From positions 1 to 24,594 of the forward strand of contig SHXF01000063.1 in assembly GCA_009693435.1 (NCBI GenBank): a DNA stretch of 24,594 nt. Direction: 5' to 3'. Both the position numbers and the translations under genes were made by a program. Each line of letters opens with the position of its first letter. The first letter of the stretch is position 1. Below are positions 13,857-21,239 of this stretch, piece after piece. The notes beneath the pieces are model-generated. The model was not told where the DNA came from. It made no database searches and worked only from the letters and a program-made list of their open reading frames with translations. Source of the DNA: Betaproteobacteria bacterium (lineage in GTDB: Bacteria; Pseudomonadota; Gammaproteobacteria; Burkholderiales; SG8-39).

Positions 13857-16235
13857 CGAGAGCGGCGCCTCGCTGATGTGCACGCCGAAGGGCTGTAGCG
13901 CGTTCTCCACCGCCGAGATGACGGCGGCGACCACCGGTATCGTCCCGCCTTCGCCGACGCCCTTCACGCCGAGCGGGTTGAAGGGCGAGGGGCTTTCGTG
14001 GAACAGCAGTTCTATGTTGGGCAGTTCGGTCGAGGTCGGCAGCAGGTAATCGGCGAAGGTGGTGGTGATGGGCTGGCCCTGGGCGTCGTAGCCCATCCAT
14101 TCGAACAGCGCGTTGCCGATGCCGTGCACGATGCCCCCGTGCAGCTGGCCTTCGACGATGAGGGGATTGAGCAGCTTGCCGCTGTCCTGCAGCGCGACGT
14201 AGCGCAGCAGGGTGACGCCGCCGGTGTCGATGTCGACCTCGACTTCGCAGGCGTGCACCGCGTTGGCATAGGGCATGGCGTCGGTCTGCCAGTGGAAGGT
14301 GGATTCCAGCCCCGCCTCCACGCCCTGGGGGAGCGAGTAGCCGGCCACACCTCTCAGCTGTCGCGCGATCTCCGCCAGCGGCACCGATCGGTCGGTGCCC
14401 TTGATCACCACCTTGCCGTCCTGAAGGTCGAGGTCGGCTTCTGCGGCTTCGAGGATTTTCGCGGCGACCTTGACCGCTTTCTCGCGCACTGCCACCGCGG
14501 CAAAGTGCACTGAAGACCCGGCCGTGACCGCCTGCCGGCTGGCGAAACCGCCTATGCCCAGCGACACGAAGGCGGTGTCGCCGGCGATCACTTCGATGTC
14601 CGCGATATTGACACCGAGCTGCTCCGCCGCCACCTGGGCGAGCGAGGTCTTGATGCCCTGGCCCATGGCAAGGGCGCCGGTATAGACGTGGACGCGTCCC
14701 GAAGGCGCCACTTTCACCGTGGCCGACTCGAACGGTCCGCGCCCGGTGCCCTTCACCGCGTTGGAGAGGCCAAGGCCGATATGGCGGCCGAGCGCGCGCG
14801 CCGCGCGCTGGCGTGCCGGGAACCCGGCCCAGTCGACGTGCGCCAGCACCTTTTCCAGACAGGCGTGATAGTCGCCGCTGTCCAGGATGATGGCCGCGCC
14901 GGAGCGGCTTTTCAGCGGCTTTTCGTAGGGCATTTTCGCGACCGGCACGAGATTGCGCCTGCGCACTTCGGCGCGATCCAGTCGCAACTCCTGCGCCACG
15001 CGGTCGACGAGGCGTTCCATGACGAAGGCCGCTTCGGGATAGCCCGCGCCGCGCACCGGGATCGTGTACACCATGTTGGTCTGGGCCACGTGTACATCGA
15101 GGTCGTAGTTAGGCACCAGGTACGGCCCGGTCACGCCGGTAGAGGCGTTGTAGGCGCAGTTGATGCCCTGCGGCGTGTACGCGCCCTGATCGTGGATCAG
15201 CCGGCCGCGCACGCCGAGGATGGCTGCGTCCGCGTCGACCGCGATTTCCAGATCCCAGTACTGGTCGCGCTCCTGGATCGAGGCGACGAAATGTTCCTGG
15301 CGATCCTCTACCCACTTCACCGGGCGTTTCAACATGCGGGCTGCGGCCGCAATCGCGACCTCCTCCGGATACACGAGAAACTTGCAGCCGAATCCCCCGC
15401 CCACGTCGGGCGCGATGACGCGGACGCGGTTCTCCGCCATGTCGAGCATCGCCGACAGCGTGTACATCAGATCGTGCGACATCTGCGTCGAGGACCATAC
15501 GCTCAGGATGCCGGTGGCCTGCTCCATGCTGGCTGCCGCGCCGCGCCCCTCGATGGGATGGGCCCCGCCGCGATGCTGCTTGATGGATTCGGCAAAGACG
15601 TGCTTTGCGCCCGCGAACACGCGCGCGCAGTCGCCGTAGGCAACGCGAAAGCGTGTCAGCGTGTTAGATGGCGCGTCCGAGCGCACCTTGGGCGCCTGCT
15701 CGTCCAGCACCATGCGGCAATCGGTCACCGCGGGCAGCGATTCGTATTCCACGCCGACGGCCGCCGCCGCATCCTCGGCGAGGTGGCGCGACTCGGCGAC
15801 CACCATGGCGATCGCCTCGCCGACAAAGCACACCTCCCTGGGGGCGAGTACGAACGGCGTGATGTCGGGCGGCAGCGTCGTGCTCGGAAATCCGAGCGGC
15901 ATGCGCAGGCCCGTCAGCCCGGCGGCAATGTCTGCTGCCGCATACACCGCCACCACGCCGGGCATGGCGCGCGCGGCCGTGCAATCGATGGAGACGATGC
16001 GCGCATGCGCGTGCGGGCTGCGCACGAAGGCCGCCTCGGCCGCTCCGACGAGCGGCACATCGTCGAGGAAACGGCCGGCGCCGCGCAGCAGCGCCGGATC
16101 CTCGATGCGCCGGGCGCGCTGGCCGATCACGCGCGGCTGGTTGGCCGCGGGAGCCGCCGCGGCACCAACCTTCGAACCAACCTGCGAACCAACCCTCGAA
16201 CTAACCTGCGGCCCGAGTTGCGGGTCGGTGCTCAT
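13794..16235 (-). CDS. Xanthine dehydrogenase-family molybdenum subunit
   Basis: The 813-aa product is the large, molybdopterin-cytosine-dinucleotide subunit of a three-part hydroxylase. After a low-complexity N-terminus it has the family entry VIGQRARRIEDPALLRGAGRFLDD. GGGFGCKF, MGQGIKTSLAQVAAEQLGV and KGVGEGGTIPV follow; the last holds the expected catalytic glutamate, E762. The active-site loop reads VRGAGYPEAAF, not the VAYRCSFR loop of authentic CO dehydrogenase, so this is a form II or related hydroxylase. Such enzymes add water-derived oxygen to aldehydes, purines or N-heterocycles. ATG 16235 overlaps the FeS gene stop as ATGA. The operon order is FAD, FeS, Mo, as in coxMSL. Its 3' end is multiplied as 70-bp repeats. 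Confidence 0.9.
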   Translation of the reverse strand: MSTDPQLGPQVSSRVGSQVGSKVGAAAAPAANQPRVIGQRARRIEDPALLRGAGRFLDDVPLVGAAEAAFVRSPHAHARIVSIDCTAARAMPGVVAVYAAADIAAGLTGLRMPLGFPSTTLPPDITPFVLAPREVCFVGEAIAMVVAESRHLAEDAAAAVGVEYESLPAVTDCRMVLDEQAPKVRSDAPSNTLTRFRVAYGDCARVFAGAKHVFAESIKQHRGGAHPIEGRGAAASMEQATGILSVWSSTQMSHDLMYTLSAMLDMAENRVRVIAPDVGGGFGCKFLVYPEEVAIAAAARMLKRPVKWVEDRQEHFVASIQERDQYWDLEIAVDADAAILGVRGRLIHDQGAYTPQGINCAYNASTGVTGPYLVPNYDLDVHVAQTNMVYTIPVRGAGYPEAAFVMERLVDRVAQELRLDRAEVRRRNLVPVAKMPYEKPLKSRSGAAIILDSGDYHACLEKVLAHVDWAGFPARQRAARALGRHIGLGLSNAVKGTGRGPFESATVKVAPSGRVHVYTGALAMGQGIKTSLAQVAAEQLGVNIADIEVIAGDTAFVSLGIGGFASRQAVTAGSSVHFAAVAVREKAVKVAAKILEAAEADLDLQDGKVVIKGTDRSVPLAEIARQLRGVAGYSLPQGVEAGLESTFHWQTDAMPYANAVHACEVEVDIDTGGVTLLRYVALQDSGKLLNPLIVEGQLHGGIVHGIGNALFEWMGYDAQGQPITTTFADYLLPTSTELPNIELLFHESPSPFNPLGVKGVGEGGTIPVVAAVISAVENALQPFGVHISEAPLSPVRVLELIMAAEAKGRAAAA
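16164..16211 (-). repeat. 12-bp repeats in the Mo-subunit N-terminus
   Basis: Four 12-bp units (plus strand ACCAACCTGCGA and variants) start at 16164, 16176, 16188 and 16200. They encode the in-frame SSRVGSQVGSKVG stretch, four residues per unit, ahead of the conserved domain. The segment is probably disordered. Confidence 0.85.
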
Positions 16236-16732
16236 GCACCGCTTCCGGCTTTGCCGGCCTGGGTCCGCGCCACGCATTCCAGCGCCGCGGCCACGATGTT
16301 CTGGTAGCCGGTGCAGCGGCACAGGTGGCCGGACAGCGCTTCGCGTATCGCCTGCTCGTCTGCCTGCGGCTGGTCGCGCAGCAGTTCGGTCAGGGTCATC
16401 AGCACCCCGGGGGTGCAGAAGCCGCACTGCAGGCCGTGCTTGTCCCAGAAGGCCTGCTGCAGCGGGTTGAGGGGGCCATCCCCTGCCAGACCTTCGACCG
16501 TGTCGATGTGCTCGCCGTCGGCCTGCACCGCCAGCATCAGGCAGCTGCGCGCGGTCTGTCCGCCGACCAGCACCGTGCAGGCGCCGCACACGCCGTGCTC
16601 GCAGCCCAGATGGGTCCCGGTGAGGCCGAGTTGGTGGCGCAGGAAATCTGCCAGGCTGACGCGCGACTCGACGGTGCGCGTGTATTCGCTGCCGTTGACG
16701 GTGACACTGATGCTGCGCATATCCGTGCTCAA
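16232..16732 (-). CDS. [2Fe-2S] subunit of molybdenum hydroxylase
   Basis: The 166-aa product carries two [2Fe-2S] clusters that pass electrons from molybdenum to FAD. The plant-ferredoxin-type cluster has C44, C49, C52 and C64 (LGCEHGVCGACTV...SC). The second has C103, C106, C138 and C140 (CGFCTPG...CRCTGY). All eight cysteines are present. The frame opens with TTG at 16732, overlapping the FAD-gene stop as TTGA and reading MSTD, as does the next gene. An ATG at 16720 is the alternative. Translation of all three subunits is coupled through these overlaps. Length is typical. Confidence 0.92.
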   Translation of the reverse strand: MSTDMRSISVTVNGSEYTRTVESRVSLADFLRHQLGLTGTHLGCEHGVCGACTVLVGGQTARSCLMLAVQADGEHIDTVEGLAGDGPLNPLQQAFWDKHGLQCGFCTPGVLMTLTELLRDQPQADEQAIREALSGHLCRCTGYQNIVAAALECVARTQAGKAGSGA

Positions 16733-17649
16733 GATCGAACTCCCGTATCGATTCCCGCGTTGATTCCCGCATTCATTCCCGCATTCATTCCATTGGTTCG
16801 CGAACAGGCCAGCTCGAGCGCGCGCCGCGCCAGGGTCACCGCCAGCCGCTGGCGATACCAGGCCGGATAGATGGGATCCTCGAGCGCATCGATATCAGCG
16901 CACAGCCGCGCCGCATCGGCGAGGCGCGCGGCGTCCGGTTTTTCGCCGGTGAGCAGCGCTTCGGCGGCGCGCATGCGCAGCGGCGCCGGACCGACACCGC
17001 CCAGCGTCAGCGAGGCGCGCCGCACGCGCCCGTCCCCGGCAAGTTCGAGCAACGCCGCGGCGGACACGACTGCAAAATCGCCATGCCGCCGGGCGAACTC
17101 CAGGAACGCCCAGCCGTGTCCCGCAGCCCAGGGCTTGACGCGGACCTCGGCCAGCATCTCGTCGGGCTTGAGCGACGTGGTCATGTAGCCCTCGGGAAAA
17201 TCGGCCATGGCGATCGAGCGACTGCCTTGCGCGCTGTCGATGCGCAACGTCGCGTCCATCGCCATCGCGACCGACGGCAGTTCGGCCGAGGGATCGAGGT
17301 GGCACAGGCTTCCGCCCAGGGTGCCGCGATTGCGCGTCTGGCGGTGGCCCACCGAGCGGATCGCCTCCGCCATCAGCGGCAGGCGTGCGGCCACCAGCGG
17401 CGAAAATTCGATCTCGCGCTGGCGCGTCATGCCGCCGATCGCAAGCTCGCCCGCCTCCTCGCGGATGTAGGCAAGGCCCTGGACGCGATTGAGGTCAATC
17501 ACGTGCTCGGGCGCAGTAAGACGCATGTTGAGCATGGGCATCAACGACTGGCCACCGGCCAGCAGCCTTGCATTGGGCTTGGCGGCGAGCAGAGCGAGCA
17601 CTTCCGGCGCCGACTTCGGCGCCCAGTAGATAAACGGTGGCGGTTTCAT
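16729..17649 (-). CDS. FAD-binding subunit of molybdenum hydroxylase
   Basis: The 306-aa product is the medium subunit of the hydroxylase, handing electrons to an acceptor. FAD motifs are AGGQSLMPMLNMRL (31-44) and RNRGTLGGSLCHLDPSAELP (107-125). A CoxM-type C-terminal domain with ASLTLGGVGPAPLR follows. The protein ends in an unusual NGMNAGMNAGINAGIDTG tail made by 12-bp DNA repeats, longer than I expect for the family. ATG 17649 is the first start before the conserved FIYWAPKSAPEVLALL; no strong Shine-Dalgarno is seen. It is the first gene of the operon, so the promoter should lie at about 17650-17800. Confidence 0.9.
   Translation of the reverse strand: MKPPPFIYWAPKSAPEVLALLAAKPNARLLAGGQSLMPMLNMRLTAPEHVIDLNRVQGLAYIREEAGELAIGGMTRQREIEFSPLVAARLPLMAEAIRSVGHRQTRNRGTLGGSLCHLDPSAELPSVAMAMDATLRIDSAQGSRSIAMADFPEGYMTTSLKPDEMLAEVRVKPWAAGHGWAFLEFARRHGDFAVVSAAALLELAGDGRVRRASLTLGGVGPAPLRMRAAEALLTGEKPDAARLADAARLCADIDALEDPIYPAWYRQRLAVTLARRALELACSRTNGMNAGMNAGINAGIDTGVRS
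16750..16797 (-). repeat. 12-bp repeats in the FAD-subunit C-terminus
   Basis: Units of 12 bp (plus strand GATTCCCGCATT and variants) start at 16750, 16762, 16774 and 16786, the last degenerate. They encode repeated NAGM/NAGI tetrapeptides in frame. The unit sequence is unrelated to the 12-bp repeat at 16164. Confidence 0.85.
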
Positions 17650-17661
17650 GGGTGGCTATGC

Positions 17662-17715
17662 CTTTTCATGTTGGCTCATCTCGATACTCCATTGCACTTT
17701 TCATGCTGGACACAT
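17662..17715. promoter_or_regulatory. Near-direct repeats upstream of the hydroxylase operon
   Basis: CTTTTCATGTTGGCTCAT (17662-17679) and CTTTTCATGCTGGACACAT (17697-17715) lie 35 bp apart centre to centre, just upstream of the FAD subunit start. They could be activator sites or a local duplication. No regulator gene is adjacent. Confidence 0.3.
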
Positions 17716-17808
17716 TCAGTCACGCGCGCGCTGGAATCCAGCATCGCCTGGTAAAAACCACAGGGCGCGAACGCGGACAGATCGTACCCGCATGTCGTTC
17801 CGACCGGA

Positions 17809-18231
17809 TCAAGCCGGTCTGCCGATCAATTCCAGCGCCTCGGCGACATTGACGATACGAATTACCCGGTAGGTCTTGAGCGTCAGCAGATCGCGATCGC
17901 CCGTTACAAGCAACTCGGCGTCAGCAGCAATCGCCGAAGCAATTACGTGGTGATCATTGGGATCGCGTAACACCAGGGTCGGCAACGCAGTGACGACGAC
18001 TACCACGGCGCGATCGCGATATTTTCGAACGATTTCGCCTGCGGAAGTTCGATGCTCGACAAGCTTCGCCGAAAACTTTGCACGGTTGAGAGTTCTGCCA
18101 AGTTCCTCAAGCAAAGTGTCACTGGTCGTTAGATCGATTGCTCCTTCGCTGGCAAGTTCCAGCAGCTTCTTTGGCATTCCACCCCACAGTAGCGCCGAGA
18201 CCACGACGTTGGTATCAAGGACGACGCGCAC
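17809..18231 (-). CDS. PIN-domain toxin of a VapBC-like pair
   Basis: The 140-aa product is a PIN-fold ribonuclease of the putative toxin-antitoxin PIN family. Acidic residues expected at the metal site are present: D6 in VVLDTNVVVSALLWGG (4-18), E42/E43, D93 in RDPNDHHVIASAI, and D112/D114 in VTGDRDLLTL. VapC-type toxins cleave tRNA or rRNA; the target here is unknown. The start overlaps the upstream antitoxin gene by 17 nt, giving the usual antitoxin-first order. No disruption is visible. It is next to hipBA. Confidence 0.85.
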   Translation of the reverse strand: MRVVLDTNVVVSALLWGGMPKKLLELASEGAIDLTTSDTLLEELGRTLNRAKFSAKLVEHRTSAGEIVRKYRDRAVVVVVTALPTLVLRDPNDHHVIASAIAADAELLVTGDRDLLTLKTYRVIRIVNVAEALELIGRPA

Positions 18232-18463
18232 GCTCGTTGCGCATCTCCTCGCGCACCGCTTTGACTTCCGCGTTGAGTTCTTCTTCGCTCATGGGTGGAA
18301 TACTCGCCGTCTGGAGCCGATCCGCAATTTCGAGGAGCCTGCGCCCGGCTTCGCGCTTAAGCGCTTCACGCAGCGCGCGCTCTACGCCCTCGGAATTGAG
18401 CAATCCTGCCTCCTGTGCCTTGCGCGCCAACTCGTCGGGCAATGTGACAGTCAATTCGGCCAT
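18215..18463 (-). CDS. Antitoxin of the PIN toxin pair (82 aa)
   Basis: This 82-aa product begins MAELTVTLPDELARKAQEAG, the strand-helix-helix opening of ribbon-helix-helix antitoxins. An acidic/basic helical C-terminus (MSEEELNAEVKAVREEM, then basic) would bind the PIN toxin encoded immediately downstream. GGAA lies about 5 nt before the ATG. The inverted repeat at 18468-18485 lies between the -10 and the start, the expected autoregulatory site. It is not a close match to any antitoxin I know by name. Confidence 0.78.
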   Translation of the reverse strand: MAELTVTLPDELARKAQEAGLLNSEGVERALREALKREAGRRLLEIADRLQTASIPPMSEEELNAEVKAVREEMRNERARRP

Positions 18464-18467
18464 GGTG

Positions 18468-18485
18468 ATTCCATTCGCATGGAAT
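18468..18485. promoter_or_regulatory. Operator of the PIN toxin-antitoxin pair
   Basis: ATTCCAT and ATGGAAT are perfect 7-bp arms around TCGC. A -10-like TAGAAT is next to it (minus strand, 18492-18487). Position just upstream of the antitoxin ATG fits autorepression. Confidence 0.55.
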
Positions 18486-18538
18486 TATTCTACGCTTTTC
18501 AAATCAGCCTGGACCACTTCCAGCTTCGCTCCAGTTGT

Positions 18539-19759
18539 TCAGGATCCACAGCGTTTTCGCCGCGCATCGATATCCGCGCCGATCTCGGCGATGTTCTCTT
18601 CGGCAACGCCAAGCTTTTTTGCCACCCGCCTGAAGCCGCGCGTCGCGGCGAGCACCTGCTCCAGGATGTCTTCTGCGCGCTTCACGCCCCAATTGCCGGC
18701 GATCTCCAGCAACTCCGCGCGCGTCGGCGAGCGCTGCCCGTACAGGAACGCGAGCGCGTGCTCGACCCGTTCGCCGATATCGGGCACCAGATCGAATGCG
18801 GGCGAGAGCCGAAAGCCCCGGCCATCCTGGAGCATCCAGAAGTTCTTCAGGTGATCGTCGGTGTTGCCGATCACGGCGTTGAATACCATGTGGCGATAGA
18901 AATTGTCCGTGTCTTCCTGCGGCGCGGCGGAGTGCTTCCTGATCGCGCTAGCGGCCTCGCCGTAACTCAGGGCGTAGAGGCCTGGACGCTCCTTGCAAAG
19001 CGTCTTCAAGCTCACCATGTGGCGGCGGCCGCCCGCCTGGGTGATATCGAAACGGCGCACCAGCAGCACCCGCTTCCTGCCCGCCTTGGCGAGGCGCGTC
19101 TGCGGAACGACCAGCCCCGCTGCGCCGGCGATCTCCATCGCTGCCGCCTCCAGCCCGACCACGTCGAATCGGCCGTCGCGATTGCGGCTCGGAAATTTGG
19201 CGATCCATTCGCCGTCGTCGGTCGCGACCAGCGCCTTCGGGCGTGCGCCGCCCGGTGTGCTGCCGGCTTCCAGGAGCCGGCGCAGCTTCGAGCGATCATC
19301 GAGCTTGCCCGCCTCGAAGCGCGCAGCAGCCGCTACGAGTTCTTCGAGGTGCACAGCGGAAACCGTGTTACGCCGCGGCTCAGGCTCGCCATGCTCGGAG
19401 TAGGAAAGCGCGCCCAGCCCGTCGGCGCCGATCTCCCGGAGTAGATACGGCTCGCCCTGCTCGCGCCGCGGAAGCCTGCGGTCGAAGACAAGCAGGCGCC
19501 GCCCCCAATCGTCGGGAAGACTATCCTCGAACACGGCGAGCGGAGGATAAAGATTGGTGGATCGGTACCGGACGCGCCCCGAGACCAGGCGCAGCGATTC
19601 GGGATCGAGGTCAAAGGCCTGCGGATGCGCGAGCCAGTTTTCCGAATACTCGAACTCCGACTCGTAGCGGCCATGGGCATCCGGATCGCCGAAGGCCAGG
19701 TCGCCCGCGTGAACGCGGATTCCCTGCGCAAGCATCGCCCAGACACGCAGCGCGATCAA
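18539..19759 (-). CDS. hipA: HipA-like serine/threonine kinase toxin
   Basis: HipA kinases phosphorylate translation factors such as glutamyl-tRNA synthetase and cause growth arrest. The 406-aa product has an N-terminal HipA domain (about 5-120) and a kinase core. Seen in the core: GSTPGGARPKAL (166-177) in the glycine-loop region, K188 in IAKF, GNTDDHLKN (298-306) with catalytic D301 and N306, and PAFDLVP with metal-binding D323. The best start is TTG 19759 (MIALRVW), overlapping the hipB stop as TTGA and matching usual HipA openings; ATG 19735 would trim the first strand. Kinase residues look intact, so an active toxin is likely. Confidence 0.87.
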   Translation of the reverse strand: MIALRVWAMLAQGIRVHAGDLAFGDPDAHGRYESEFEYSENWLAHPQAFDLDPESLRLVSGRVRYRSTNLYPPLAVFEDSLPDDWGRRLLVFDRRLPRREQGEPYLLREIGADGLGALSYSEHGEPEPRRNTVSAVHLEELVAAAARFEAGKLDDRSKLRRLLEAGSTPGGARPKALVATDDGEWIAKFPSRNRDGRFDVVGLEAAAMEIAGAAGLVVPQTRLAKAGRKRVLLVRRFDITQAGGRRHMVSLKTLCKERPGLYALSYGEAASAIRKHSAAPQEDTDNFYRHMVFNAVIGNTDDHLKNFWMLQDGRGFRLSPAFDLVPDIGERVEHALAFLYGQRSPTRAELLEIAGNWGVKRAEDILEQVLAATRGFRRVAKKLGVAEENIAEIGADIDARRKRCGS

Positions 19760-20070
19760 CTGCGCGCCCTGCGTTTCGCATAAGCCCGCTTGCGCTGCGG
19801 CCGTTCGGCTTGTCGAGCACGGTCGAGGAGGCTCGCTCGTTGCGCCAGCACACCGGCGAGATCCTCCAGCCGGTGGAGTGCCCAAAGCGCGTTGATCCAC
19901 GTGCCAACCTGCACCGTGGGCGTACCGCGCTCCATGTCGCGCAGGGTGGGCACCGAGACGCCGAGGCGCGCCGCGAATACGGCCATCGTCTGATTACCGG
20001 CGATTCTCGCCGCGCGAAGGCGGCGACCGAGGTTGGCGAGTGCATCGGTCGATTCATTTATAGAAACCAT
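19756..20070 (-). CDS. hipB: HipB-like XRE antitoxin/repressor
   Basis: The 104-aa product has an N-terminal helix-turn-helix (about 15-50: LGRRLRAARIAGNQTMAVFA, then RLGVSVPTLRDMERGTPTVQ). A basic tail RQAERPQRKRAYAKRRARS follows; tails of this kind are lost or buried on HipA binding in some systems. It is the antitoxin and probable repressor of hipA, whose start overlaps its stop. Its own ATG lies at the centre of a perfect 22-bp palindrome. Minus-strand TAATAT (20083-20078) ends 7 nt before the ATG, so the message may be leaderless. Confidence 0.85.
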   Translation of the reverse strand: MVSINESTDALANLGRRLRAARIAGNQTMAVFAARLGVSVPTLRDMERGTPTVQVGTWINALWALHRLEDLAGVLAQRASLLDRARQAERPQRKRAYAKRRARS

Positions 20071-20080
20071 GGTTTCTATA
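20059..20080. promoter_or_regulatory. hipBA operator, perfect 22-bp palindrome
   Basis: The left half is TATAGAAACCA and the right half is its exact reverse complement. The central CCATGG contains the hipB start codon, and the palindrome's edge overlaps the proposed -10. A protein bound here would block both initiation steps. Confidence 0.75.
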
Positions 20081-20165
20081 TTAGGCTGATTTGCACTAAT
20101 CAGCGAATCATACTTTACTTATTGAAATACTCGTAGCGGCAAAGCCCCCTCGCGCAAACAGACGG

Positions 20166-21158
20166 TCAGATCTTGCTCAGGTCGAACGTGGAGGACGCGA
20201 ACAGGTCTTCCAGCATCAGCCTGCTCGCCGACAGGCCCTGTTCGTGGTGGTAGCGCGTAAAAGTCTCCAGGACCTTCCGGTTGGGCTCGATGCCATAGGC
20301 CCAGTAATCCTCGCCCATCAGTTTCTTCGCCCGATCGAATTCCGACACTCCCCAGGGCAGGCTGTTGTACAGGTGGCCGATCTGGCCAAGCTCGTGCCAG
20401 CACAGATTCTTCGCGCGGATGAACGCCTTCAGCACGTTCACCGCCAGCCAGGGATGGCGCTCGAGCAGTGACCGGCGGATGCCGATGACGTGCATGATGG
20501 GGAAGATGCCGGTGCGGCCGAAATAGGCTTCCTCGGCGCTGCGGAAATCGGGAAACATCCGCCCGACGTTGGGTGCACCGCGCACGAAGCACGAGGGGGC
20601 GCGCGCGCCAATGACGGCGTCGAGTTCGCCCGTTTCCAGCATCTGCGACAAAGTGCGGTCATGCGGGATCTGCTTGAGTTCCACCTCGGGCGGAAGATTG
20701 AGCGGCGCACGCTCTTCCCGGCCGGGTTCCTCTATTCCGCCGCGGCGCCAGCGGATGTCGCCGGGCGCGACGCCGTACTCGTCCTGCAGCACGCCGCGTA
20801 TCCAGACGTTGGCCGTGATCTGGTACTCGGGGAGCCCGACCAGCTTGCCCTTCAGATCACGCGGACTGGCGATGCCGCGGTCGGTGCGTATGTAAATGCC
20901 GGAATGGCGAAAGAGCCGCGAAACGAAGGCCGGGATGCCGACGTAACTGTGGTCGCCGCGGGCCGTCATCACGCAGTGGCTGGAGAGCGAAAGTTCGCTC
21001 ACGTCGAACTCCTGATATTTGAAGGCGCGATGAAACGCCTCCTCGGGTTCGAGCGCGGTCGCAAGAGTATCGCAGCCCTCTATGGTGACGCGTCCGTCGA
21101 ACAACGCGCGGCAGCGGTCGTAATCGCAACAGGCAAGGCTTATGGCAAGTTTGCTCAC
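20166..21158 (-). CDS. Second 4,5-dihydroxyphthalate decarboxylase-like protein
   Basis: The 330-aa product belongs to the same family as the protein at 5738-6742. It is closer to classical Pht5: MSKLAISLACCDYDR, VSELSLSSHCVMTARGD (about 53-69), AFVSRLFRHSGIYIR, LKGKLVGLPEYQITANVW, GIFPIMHVIGIRRSLLERHP and YWAYGIEPNRKVLE. There is no signal peptide, as expected for a cytoplasmic decarboxylase. The start is GTG 21158, with AGGA 6 nt upstream. It follows a Bug receptor gene by 81 nt, repeating the arrangement at 5.7-7.8 kb. The shared motifs are family-wide, so this is a divergent paralogue rather than a recent copy. Its substrate is unknown. Confidence 0.82.
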   Translation of the reverse strand: MSKLAISLACCDYDRCRALFDGRVTIEGCDTLATALEPEEAFHRAFKYQEFDVSELSLSSHCVMTARGDHSYVGIPAFVSRLFRHSGIYIRTDRGIASPRDLKGKLVGLPEYQITANVWIRGVLQDEYGVAPGDIRWRRGGIEEPGREERAPLNLPPEVELKQIPHDRTLSQMLETGELDAVIGARAPSCFVRGAPNVGRMFPDFRSAEEAYFGRTGIFPIMHVIGIRRSLLERHPWLAVNVLKAFIRAKNLCWHELGQIGHLYNSLPWGVSEFDRAKKLMGEDYWAYGIEPNRKVLETFTRYHHEQGLSASRLMLEDLFASSTFDLSKI

Positions 21159-21239
21159 GGGAAATCCTGACAGACCAGAGTGGATGAAAGTGGGGCGCGG
21201 GTGTCTCTTGCGCCTATTTGCGCCTATTGTCGCCTGCGA

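Noticed and set aside
14688..16307. Long plus-strand frame opposite the molybdenum subunit
   Set aside because: Arg/His-rich antisense frame typical of GC-rich DNA; the minus-strand protein has all the family motifs.
13794..17649. Aerobic CO dehydrogenase (coxMSL)
   Set aside because: Gene order matches, but the large subunit lacks the VAYRCSFR active-site loop.
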